From DASQUK01 sp046723645 (GTDB lineage Bacteria > Actinomycetota > Acidimicrobiia > Acidimicrobiales > VFJN01), in assembly GCA_046723645.1 (NCBI GenBank), contig JBKOUY010000061.1, forward strand, positions 1-11,678: a stretch of 11,678 nucleotides of DNA. The letters are read 5' to 3'. The notes under the pieces were generated by a model. That model was given only the letters and a program-made list of their open reading frames with translations, was not told the origin of the DNA and made no database searches. Below, piece after piece: positions 1 to 5,663 of this stretch (positions are counted from its first letter, which is position 1; every line of letters begins with the position of its first letter). A program made the translations under genes and the position numbers.

Positions 1-1
1 G

Positions 2-1522
2 CTGCGCGAGGAGGTCGACAAGCTCACCCAGCCCCCGTCCGCGTACGGAACGCTCCTGTCGCGCAACGACGACGGCACGGTCGACGTCTTCTCCGGCGGC
101 CGCAAGATGCGGGTCGCCGTCCACCCCGCCCTCGACGAGAATGACCTCGTGCGCGGGGGCGAGGTGGTGCTCAACGAGTCTCTCAACGTCGTGATGGCCC
201 GCACGGCCGAGACCACGGGCGAGGTGGTCACGGTCAAGGAGCTGCTCGAGGACGGTACCCGGGCGATCATCGTCGGCCGGGCCGAGGAGGAGCGGGTCGC
301 CGACCTGTCCGAGGGCCTCAAGGTCGACCGCATCCGGGCCGGCGACTCGGTGCTCATGGACCCGCGCTCGGGCCTCCTCCTGGAGAAGCTGCCCCGGCCC
401 GAGGTCGAGGAGCTGGTGCTCGAGGAGGTGCCCGACATCTCCTACGACGACATCGGCGGCCTCGACGATCAGATCGAGCAGATCGCCGACGCGGTCGAGC
501 TGCCGTTCTTGCATCAGGAGCTGTTCGCCGAGCACAAGCTGCCGGCTCCCAAGGGCATCCTCCTGTACGGCCCCCCCGGTTGCGGCAAGACGCTCATCGC
601 CAAGGCGGTGGCCAACAGCCTCGCCAAGAAGGTCGGCAACCAGTCGGTCGACGCCAAGGCGAAGAGCTACTTCCTCAACATCAAGGGCCCCGAGTTGCTC
701 AACAAGTATGTGGGTGAGACCGAGCGGCAGATCCGCCTGGTGTTCCAGCGGGCCCGGGAGAAGTCCGAGGAGGGCTGGCCCGTCATCGTGTTCTTCGACG
801 AGATGGACTCGATGTTCCGCACCCGCGGCAGCGGCATCAGCTCCGACGTCGAGTCGACGATCGTTCCCCAGCTGCTGGCGGAGATCGACGGCGTCGAGTC
901 GCTGCGCAACGTCATCGTCATCGGCGCCTCCAACCGTGAGGACCTGATCGACCCCGCGATCCTGCGGCCCGGCCGGCTGGACGTGAAGATCAAGATCGAA
1001 CGCCCCAACGAGGTGGCGGCGGCCCAGATCTTCGCCCGCTACCTCACCTCCGAACTGCCGCTCGACGGCGATGCCGTGCAGGAGCTGGGCGGCGGGGACA
1101 CCTCCAAGTGCGTGCAGGCGATGATCGAGCGCACCGTCGACGAGATGTACCGCTCCGACCGCGAGAACGAGTTCCTCGAGGTCACGTACCAGAACGGCGA
1201 CAAGGAGATCATGTACTTCAAGGACTTCGCGTCCGGGGCCATGATCGAGAACATCGTGCGGCGCGCCAAGAAGCTGGCGATCAAGCGGCACCTGGCCGAC
1301 GGCGGCAAGGGCATCAAGCTCGGTGACCTGGTGGAGTCGATCCACCAGGAGTACAAGGAGCACGAGGACCTGCCCAACACCACCAACCCGGACGACTGGG
1401 CCAAGATCTCCGGCAAGAAGGGCGAGCGCATCGTCTACGTGCGCACGATCGTCAACCGCGACGACGGCAGCGCCACTGGCGGCCGCAGCATCGAGCGGGT
1501 GGCCACCGGCCAGTACCTGTAG
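2..1522 (+). CDS. arc: Proteasome-associated AAA+ ATPase ARC/Mpa (5' truncated)
   Basis: This is the ring-shaped cytoplasmic ATPase that binds pupylated proteins, unfolds them and threads them into the 20S proteasome. The reading frame is open from the window edge, so 506 residues are visible of a family usually near 600. The missing part is the N-terminal coiled coil that binds Pup. Visible residues 1 to about 95 form the OB-type interdomain region. The AAA domain follows, with Walker A GPPGCGKT at about 190-197, a pore loop KYVGE near 235, Walker B VIVFFDE at about 261-267, a GASN sensor and an RPGR arginine-finger region near 310-325. The protein ends in GQYL, the C-terminal motif by which Mpa docks onto the alpha ring. 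The ATG at 107 is internal, because clear family sequence lies upstream in frame. Its promoter is outside the window. Identification is very secure. Confidence 0.97.
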   Translation: MREEVDKLTQPPSAYGTLLSRNDDGTVDVFSGGRKMRVAVHPALDENDLVRGGEVVLNESLNVVMARTAETTGEVVTVKELLEDGTRAIIVGRAEEERVADLSEGLKVDRIRAGDSVLMDPRSGLLLEKLPRPEVEELVLEEVPDISYDDIGGLDDQIEQIADAVELPFLHQELFAEHKLPAPKGILLYGPPGCGKTLIAKAVANSLAKKVGNQSVDAKAKSYFLNIKGPELLNKYVGETERQIRLVFQRAREKSEEGWPVIVFFDEMDSMFRTRGSGISSDVESTIVPQLLAEIDGVESLRNVIVIGASNREDLIDPAILRPGRLDVKIKIERPNEVAAAQIFARYLTSELPLDGDAVQELGGGDTSKCVQAMIERTVDEMYRSDRENEFLEVTYQNGDKEIMYFKDFASGAMIENIVRRAKKLAIKRHLADGGKGIKLGDLVESIHQEYKEHEDLPNTTNPDDWAKISGKKGERIVYVRTIVNRDDGSATGGRSIERVATGQYL

Positions 1523-1530
1523 TGCTTCGA

Positions 1531-1558
1531 GGGGGCTCCGGTGGGAGCCTCTGCCCCC
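1531..1558. repeat. Interspersed 28-bp hairpin repeat, copy 1
   Basis: The element starts GGGGGCTCCGG and ends GGAGCCTCTGCCCCC. It differs from a second copy at 7137-7164 at only 2 of 28 positions. GGCTCC (1534-1539) pairs with GGAGCC (1544-1549) around a four-base loop, and flanking G and C runs can extend the stem across a bulge. It begins 9 bases after the arc stop codon and has no T-tract. It could be a weak transcription terminator, an mRNA 3'-end stabiliser or a REP-like dispersed element. The match is seen directly; the function is inferred. Confidence 0.7.
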
Positions 1559-1630
1559 CGCGCCCCCGGCCGCCCCTGACCGCACGGATTCACCATTTGC
1601 ACGGGCATTCGCTCCGCTGCCATCGGCGGG

Positions 1631-1636
1631 TAACGT
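1631..1636 (+). promoter_or_regulatory. Probable -10 box of leaderless dop promoter
   Basis: TAACGT, preceded by GGG, lies 7 bases before the GTG start of dop. No Shine-Dalgarno sequence is present and the -35 region is weak. The spacing fits transcription starting at or beside the start codon. The same arrangement recurs before six other genes here. Confidence 0.55.
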
Positions 1637-1643
1637 CCCAGGC

Positions 1644-3161
1644 GTGGCCCTCCGCAAGATCGTCGGTGTCGAGACCGAGTTCGGCATCATCGTGCGCGGG
1701 GCGGGGGAGTCCAACCCCATCGCGGCGTCGTCGGTCCTGATCAACGCCTACGTCCACGAGCTGGCGCGGGCGGGGGTCGGCCCCCGTGACAACCCCAAGG
1801 TCGGGTGGGACTTCGAGGACGAGCACCCCGACATCGACGCCCGCGGCTTCACGGCCGAGGGATCGTTGGCCCCCGAGGTCGAGACGCACCTGGTCAACGC
1901 CGTGCTCACCAACGGGGCCCGTTACTACGTCGATCACGCCCACCCGGAGCTGTCGACGCCCGAGTGCGCCGACCCCCGTTCCGTGGTGGTCTTCGACAAG
2001 GCGGCGGAGGTCATCCTGCAGCGGTCGATGCGGGCGGCCCGCGAGCTGCTGCCCGACGAGCAGGAGATCGTCGTCTACAAGAACAACTCCGACCGCAAGG
2101 GCAACTCGTACGGCTGCCACGAGAACTACCTGATGGACCGCCAGGTGCCGTTCTCGCGCATCGTCACCCACGTGATGCCCCACTTCATCAGCCGGCAGGT
2201 CTTCACCGGCGCCGGCAAGGTGGGCACCGAGGTGGCCGGCCTGACGTCCGACGACGTGCCCTTCCAGCTCACCCAGCGGGCCGACTTCTTCGAGGAGGAG
2301 GTGGGCCTGGAGACCACGCTCAAGCGGCCGATCGTCAACACGCGCGATGAGCCCCACGCCGACGCGCAGCGCTACCGGCGGCTCCACGTGATCGTCGGCG
2401 ACGCCAACCTGAGCGAGGTCGCTACGTTCCTCAAGGTCGGCACCACGGCGCTGGTGCTGTCGATGATCGAGGACGAGTTCCTCCCCCGGGACCTGACCCT
2501 GGCGACGCCGGTGGCGGCGCTCCGCCGGGTGTCCCACGACCTGTCCCTGCGGCAGCCGCTCGACCTGGCCGACGGCACCACGATGACCGCCGTCGAGATC
2601 CAGTGGGAGTACCTCGACCGGGCGAAGAAGTACGCCGAGGAGCACGGCCTGGAGTGCATCGGCCCGCCGGAGATCGGCGCCGACGTGCTGCGCCTGTGGG
2701 AGCAGGTGCTCGCCGGGCTCGAGACCGATCCCGGGTCGGTGGTCCGCCAGGTCGACTGGGCGGCCAAGTACCGACTCATCAACGGCTACCGCGCCAAGCA
2801 CGACCTCCGCTGGGACGACGCCCGCCTGGCGGCCATGGACCTGCAGTACCACGACCTGCGGCCGGAACGCGGGTTGGCCCCACGCGTCGGGCTCGAGCGC
2901 CTCACCACCGACGACGAGGTGGAGCGCGCGGTGAGCGAACCGCCGCGGGACACGCGGGCATACTTCCGGGGTGTGTGCCTGCAGCGCTGGGCGCCGCAGA
3001 TCGTGGCCGCCAACTGGGACTCCATGGTGTTCGACATCGGTGGCGACCCGCTGCGGCGGGTGCCGATGATGGATCCGACACGTGGAACCGAAGCACACGT
3101 GGGTAAGTTGATGGCCGAGAGCAGCAGTGTCGCTGAATTGTTGGACCGGCTGGGCCAATGA
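1644..3161 (+). CDS. dop: Pup deamidase/depupylase Dop
   Basis: Dop hydrolyses the isopeptide bond between Pup and substrate lysine and, where Pup ends in Gln, deamidates it. It belongs to the glutamine-synthetase-like PafA/Dop family. The predicted protein has 505 residues, the usual size. Visible features are the N-terminal VGVETEFGI strand with the metal-binding Glu at about 10, the Dop-specific loop around residues 45-78 (WDFEDE and ARGF) that PafA lacks, catalytic Asp97 in YYVDHAHPE, the GNSYGCHENY motif and NTRDEPHAD. The GTG at 1644 was chosen because homology begins there and a TANNNT box sits 7 bases upstream. The frame is open further upstream but only into the gap and the end of arc. 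pup follows 30 bases downstream, probably cotranscribed. The family has two members in this window; the loop separates this one from PafA. Confidence 0.95.
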   Translation: MALRKIVGVETEFGIIVRGAGESNPIAASSVLINAYVHELARAGVGPRDNPKVGWDFEDEHPDIDARGFTAEGSLAPEVETHLVNAVLTNGARYYVDHAHPELSTPECADPRSVVVFDKAAEVILQRSMRAARELLPDEQEIVVYKNNSDRKGNSYGCHENYLMDRQVPFSRIVTHVMPHFISRQVFTGAGKVGTEVAGLTSDDVPFQLTQRADFFEEEVGLETTLKRPIVNTRDEPHADAQRYRRLHVIVGDANLSEVATFLKVGTTALVLSMIEDEFLPRDLTLATPVAALRRVSHDLSLRQPLDLADGTTMTAVEIQWEYLDRAKKYAEEHGLECIGPPEIGADVLRLWEQVLAGLETDPGSVVRQVDWAAKYRLINGYRAKHDLRWDDARLAAMDLQYHDLRPERGLAPRVGLERLTTDDEVERAVSEPPRDTRAYFRGVCLQRWAPQIVAANWDSMVFDIGGDPLRRVPMMDPTRGTEAHVGKLMAESSSVAELLDRLGQ

Positions 3162-3173
3162 GGCTGGGCCAAT
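3148..3173 (+). repeat. Short tandem duplication at the end of dop
   Basis: GGCTGGGCCAAT occurs at 3148-3159 and again at 3162-3173, separated by two bases. The first copy runs into the dop TGA stop. The second ends in TAG just before the pup Shine-Dalgarno sequence. It looks like a recent slippage duplication of about 14 bases. Confidence 0.8.
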
Positions 3174-3180
3174 AGGAAGG
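3174..3180 (+). promoter_or_regulatory. Ribosome binding site of pup
   Basis: AGGAAGG lies 11 bases before the pup ATG. It is a clear Shine-Dalgarno, in contrast to the genes here that appear leaderless. It supports translation of pup from a dop-pup transcript. Confidence 0.6.
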
Positions 3181-3191
3181 TTGCGGGGCAC

Positions 3192-3389
3192 ATGGCTGAA
3201 CGAGAGCAGAAGCGCAAGGCAAGCACCCCGGTTCGCGAGGAAGAGGTCGTCGAGGAGGCACCCCCCGCCTCGGAGCAAGGCGAGAAGATAAAGGCCGAGC
3301 TCGACGACCTGCTGGACGAGATCGACGAGGTCCTCGAGACGAATGCCGAGGACTTCGTGAAGGCGTATGTGCAGAAGGGCGGCGAGTAG
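3192..3389 (+). CDS. pup: Prokaryotic ubiquitin-like protein Pup, GGE-ending
   Basis: Pup is the small, largely disordered protein that PafA joins through its C-terminal Glu side chain to lysines of proteins destined for the proteasome. The 65 residues match the family size. The N-terminus is basic and charged (EREQKRK), the middle is acidic, and residues about 32-52 form the amphipathic segment that folds onto the ARC coiled coil (IKAELDDLLDEIDEVLE). The C-terminus is VQKGGE. Because it ends in Glu rather than the Gln of Mycobacterium, it can be ligated without deamidation by Dop. It sits 30 bases after dop and is followed by a hairpin and a strong intrinsic terminator. The single-Lys C-terminal segment KGGE is typical. 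Identification is secure. Confidence 0.97.
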   Translation: MAEREQKRKASTPVREEEVVEEAPPASEQGEKIKAELDDLLDEIDEVLETNAEDFVKAYVQKGGE

Positions 3390-3400
3390 CCACCAGAACA

Positions 3401-3424
3401 CATGAGGTCCTGACGGGCCTCATG
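3401..3424 (+). terminator. Hairpin downstream of pup
   Basis: CATGAGGTCC and GGGCCTCATG form a 10-bp stem with one G-T wobble around a TGAC loop, starting 11 bases after the pup stop. No T-tract follows directly, so it may protect the mRNA 3' end or pause polymerase ahead of the stronger terminator at 3441-3480. Confidence 0.6.
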
Positions 3425-3440
3425 CGCCGGGTTCGGCATG

Positions 3441-3480
3441 AGCGCGTCCCTGCCGGGCGGGGAGGCGCTTTGTTTTTTTT
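3441..3480 (+). terminator. Intrinsic terminator after pup
   Basis: AGCGC (3441-3445) pairs with GCGCT (3465-3469). The stem continues past one G-G mismatch with TCCC against GGGA. It is followed at once by TTTG and eight consecutive T residues. Such a T-run is exceptional in this GC-rich window. This is a textbook Rho-independent terminator separating dop-pup from prcBA. Confidence 0.9.
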
Positions 3481-3541
3481 GGGTGCGGTCCCGGGCGCCG
3501 GCCCGTCATCGGCGAGCGGTTCGGCGCCGCCTGCCACCCGG

Positions 3542-3547
3542 TAGCCT
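3542..3547 (+). promoter_or_regulatory. Probable -10 box of leaderless prcB promoter
   Basis: TAGCCT, preceded by CGG, lies 9 bases before the prcB ATG. No Shine-Dalgarno is present. It sits downstream of the intrinsic terminator, as expected for an independent promoter for prcBA. A possible -35 (TTCGGC near 3520) is weak. Confidence 0.55.
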
Positions 3548-3556
3548 CCGTCAGCG

Positions 3557-4405
3557 ATGACCCTGCCGTACTTCTCCGCCGGTGACGATCCCGGCCCTTC
3601 CTTCGTCGACGTCCTCAAGCGCGCCGGGAGCACGCCCGCGTGGGCCGACCTGCCCCGGGAATTCCAGCCCCACGAGATCACCCACGGCACCACCGTGGTG
3701 GCCATCCGCTGCGCCGACGGTGTGGTGATGGCCGGCGACCGGCGGGCGACCGCCGGCAACTTCATCAGCCACCGCACGATGGAGAAGGTGTTCCCCGCCG
3801 ACCGCCACTCGGGTGTGGCGATCGCCGGCGCGGCCGGACCGGCGGTTGAGATGGTGAAGCTGTTCCAGCTCCAGCTCGAGCACTACGAGAAGGTCGAGGG
3901 CGCCGAGCTGTCCCTGGAGGGCAAGGCCAACCAGCTCGCCCAGATGGTTCGCGGCCACCTGCCCGCCGCCCTGCAGGGCTTCGCGGTCGTGCCGCTGTTC
4001 GCCGGCTACGACACCAAGCGGGGCACGGGCCGGCTGTTCGAGTACGACGTGACCGGCGGCCGCTACGAGGAGAGCGACTTCGCCGCCACCGGGTCCGGCA
4101 GCCTGCACGCCGGCACCGTCATCAAGATCGGCTTCAAGCCCGACCTGGATCGCGACGCCGCCATCGAATTGGCGATCTACGCCCTGTTCCAGGCCGCCGA
4201 CGAGGACGCGGCCACCGGCGGGCCCGACCTCGTGCGCGGCATCTACCCCGTGGTGGCGACCATCACGGCCGACGGCTTCGCACGCCTCGATGACCAGGAC
4301 ATCGCCGGCCGCTTCCAGGCGCTGCTCGAGCGCCTGTCGATCCCCGGCAGCACCACCGCAGTGGGCGCCACGCCGACCATCGACGACGGAGGCGCAGGCC
4401 GATGA
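3557..4405 (+). CDS. prcB: 20S proteasome beta subunit PrcB
   Basis: This is the catalytic subunit of the proteasome inner rings, an N-terminal nucleophile threonine protease. The 282-residue precursor has a propeptide of 44 residues. Cleavage within HGTTVV between Gly44 and Thr45 would expose the nucleophile. Counting from Thr45 as residue 1, the expected active-site Asp17 is Asp61 (AGDRR) and Lys33 is Lys77 (MEKVF), so the catalytic set is intact. Other family signatures are LEHYEKVEG, a GSGS turn near 180 and ATGGPDLVRGIYP. The propeptide is shorter than the 57 residues known for M. tuberculosis PrcB. The start is supported by the TAGCCT box nine bases upstream. Its stop overlaps the prcA start, implying coupled, near-equimolar synthesis. 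Confidence 0.96.
   Translation: MTLPYFSAGDDPGPSFVDVLKRAGSTPAWADLPREFQPHEITHGTTVVAIRCADGVVMAGDRRATAGNFISHRTMEKVFPADRHSGVAIAGAAGPAVEMVKLFQLQLEHYEKVEGAELSLEGKANQLAQMVRGHLPAALQGFAVVPLFAGYDTKRGTGRLFEYDVTGGRYEESDFAATGSGSLHAGTVIKIGFKPDLDRDAAIELAIYALFQAADEDAATGGPDLVRGIYPVVATITADGFARLDDQDIAGRFQALLERLSIPGSTTAVGATPTIDDGGAGR
4388..4392 (+). promoter_or_regulatory. Ribosome binding site of prcA
   Basis: GGAGG inside the end of prcB lies 9 bases before the ATG at 4402. It favours that start over the in-frame ATG at 4408. Confidence 0.6.
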
Positions 4406-5217
4406 GCATGCCCTTCTACGTCCCGGCCGAGCAGATGATGAAGGACAAGGCCGACTTCGCGCGGCGGAACATCGCCCGCGCCAAGGCGCTGGCGGCCATG
4501 TTCTACGCGGACGGCATCCTCATCTGCGCCGAGAACCCGTCCTCGACCCTGCACAAGGTCAGCGAGATCTACGACCGCATCGCGTTCGCCGGGGCCGGGA
4601 AGTACAACGAGTACGACCGCCTCCGCATCGCCGGCGTCCGCCACGCCGATCTAAAGGGCTACTCGTTCAGCCGGGAGGACGTCGACGCTCAGAGCCTGGC
4701 CAACGCCTACGCCCAGATGCTGGGCGACGTGTTTACCCACGAGATCAAGCCCATGGAGGTCGAGATCGTGGTGGCCGAGGTGGGCGCGGACGCCGGCGGC
4801 GATCGGCTGTTCCACATCTTCTACGACGGCACGGTGGTCGACGAGGAGGGCTTCACCGTGCTCGGGGGCGAGGCCGAGGCCATCAACGCCCGACTCAAGG
4901 AGACCTACAAGCCAGGCCTGGCGCTCGAGGACGCCCTGCGTGACTCGGTGGCGGCCCTGGCCGGTCCGGGCCGGACGCTGGACCCGTCGGAGATCGAGGC
5001 GGCCGTCCTGGCCCGTCGCGACGGTCGGCGGGCCTTCCGGCGGCTCACCGACGAGCTCACGAGGGAGGCGCTCGAGGGGGCACACGTGACTATCGAACCG
5101 GCGCCCGACGCACCGACCGCGGAGGCCACACCCGGCGTCTCCGAGCCCTCGCCCGAGGGGTCGGCCGGGACCGACGGTCAGCCCGGGACCCCCGACGTGC
5201 CCGCCGAGGGCGAATAG
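4402..5217 (+). CDS. prcA: 20S proteasome alpha subunit PrcA
   Basis: The alpha subunits form the outer, gating rings of the proteasome and the docking surface for ARC. The 271-residue protein begins MSMPFYVPAEQMMKDKADFA, which aligns from the first residue with the M. tuberculosis PrcA start and includes the N-terminal gating segment. The core contains GIARAK-like NIARAKALAAMFYADG, ENPSSTLHKVSEIYDRIAF, the AGAGKYNEYDRLR segment and FTHEIKPMEVEIVVAEVG. Residues from about 230 to the end are a Pro-, Glu-, Gly- and Thr-rich tail of about 40 residues, probably disordered. The ATGA overlap with prcB and the GGAGG nine bases upstream indicate translational coupling. The stop is 28 bases from the stop of the convergent minus-strand gene, with no clear terminator between them. 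Confidence 0.96.
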   Translation: MSMPFYVPAEQMMKDKADFARRNIARAKALAAMFYADGILICAENPSSTLHKVSEIYDRIAFAGAGKYNEYDRLRIAGVRHADLKGYSFSREDVDAQSLANAYAQMLGDVFTHEIKPMEVEIVVAEVGADAGGDRLFHIFYDGTVVDEEGFTVLGGEAEAINARLKETYKPGLALEDALRDSVAALAGPGRTLDPSEIEAAVLARRDGRRAFRRLTDELTREALEGAHVTIEPAPDAPTAEATPGVSEPSPEGSAGTDGQPGTPDVPAEGE

Positions 5218-5245
5218 CGTCCACCCCCCGCGTCGGCGCCGTCCC

Positions 5246-5614
5246 TCAGCTGCCGAGGAACAGCACGCGTCCGAGGACGAAGAGGACGACCAGCAGGAGC
5301 CCGACCACCAGGATCAGCATCCGCGCGGGACGACCTCGGCGGTCCGCCGGCTCGCCGCCGGTGCCGCCGGAGACGTCCAGGCCGGGCCCGTCGTCGGCGA
5401 CCACGGGATCGGAGTCGGCGTTCGCAACCACGGCCCGGGCCAGCTCCAGGTCGTCGGCGGGCACCAACACCTCCACCGGTCCGACGGGATAGGGCCCGTC
5501 GACGTTGCCCCGGAGCTGCCACACGATGCCCTCGGCGCCCAGGTGGGCGGCGAGGATGCGAGCCGCCAGGGGGTTGGCGGCGGTCGTCAGCGGCACCATC
5601 GGACCGATGGACAC
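5246..5614 (-). CDS. DUF2007-like protein with C-terminal membrane anchor
   Basis: This small protein of 122 residues has no established function. Residues about 12-65 resemble the DUF2007 (putative prokaryotic signal-transducing protein) fold: NPLAARILAAHLGAEGI, then a strand and turn, then VEVLVPADDLELARAVV. A Gly- and Asp-rich linker (about 66-91) and a basic patch RRGRPAR (92-98) precede one strongly hydrophobic segment at 99-120, so the soluble domain is probably cytoplasmic with a tail-type anchor. The GTG at 5614 is preferred because TACCGT lies 7 bases before it; ATG at 5599 is an alternative. A longer frame beginning at 5713 would run into pafA and is unlikely. It is convergent with prcA and divergent from pafA across 49 bases, so it may share regulation with pafA. 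The family assignment is from motif resemblance only. Confidence 0.72.
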   Translation of the reverse strand: MSIGPMVPLTTAANPLAARILAAHLGAEGIVWQLRGNVDGPYPVGPVEVLVPADDLELARAVVANADSDPVVADDGPGLDVSGGTGGEPADRRGRPARMLILVVGLLLVVLFVLGRVLFLGS

Positions 5615-5621
5615 CCCCGAG

Positions 5622-5627
5622 ACGGTA
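5622..5627 (-). promoter_or_regulatory. Probable -10 box of the minus-strand DUF2007-like gene
   Basis: Read on the minus strand this is TACCGT preceded by GGG, 7 bases before the GTG at 5614. It faces away from the pafA box at 5651-5656, so a 49-base region holds two divergent promoters. Confidence 0.5.
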
Positions 5628-5650
5628 CCCGCACACTCGGGGCATGGCGG

Positions 5651-5656
5651 TAGCGT
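5651..5656 (+). promoter_or_regulatory. Probable -10 box of leaderless pafA promoter
   Basis: TAGCGT, preceded by CGG, lies 7 bases before the pafA GTG. No Shine-Dalgarno is present. Confidence 0.55.
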
Positions 5657-5663
5657 GCGCCCA

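Noticed and set aside
1323..1643. N-terminal extension of dop by about 107 residues into arc
   Set aside because: The extension is Ala/Pro/Arg-rich out-of-frame arc sequence; Dop homology starts at the GTG at 1644.
1523..1643. Possible tRNA, small RNA or CRISPR in the gaps
   Set aside because: No cloverleaf, no regular repeat-spacer pattern and no rRNA-like sequence was seen in any intergenic stretch; only hairpins and promoter boxes.
1590..3401. A 603-residue open frame on the minus strand opposite dop and pup
   Set aside because: It is antisense to confidently identified genes, is low-complexity in Val, Leu, Gly and His as expected for a GC-rich shadow frame, and shows no recognisable domain.
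5505..5663. Upstream extension of pafA
   Set aside because: It is antisense to the DUF2007-like gene, and PafA homology starts at the GTG at 5664.
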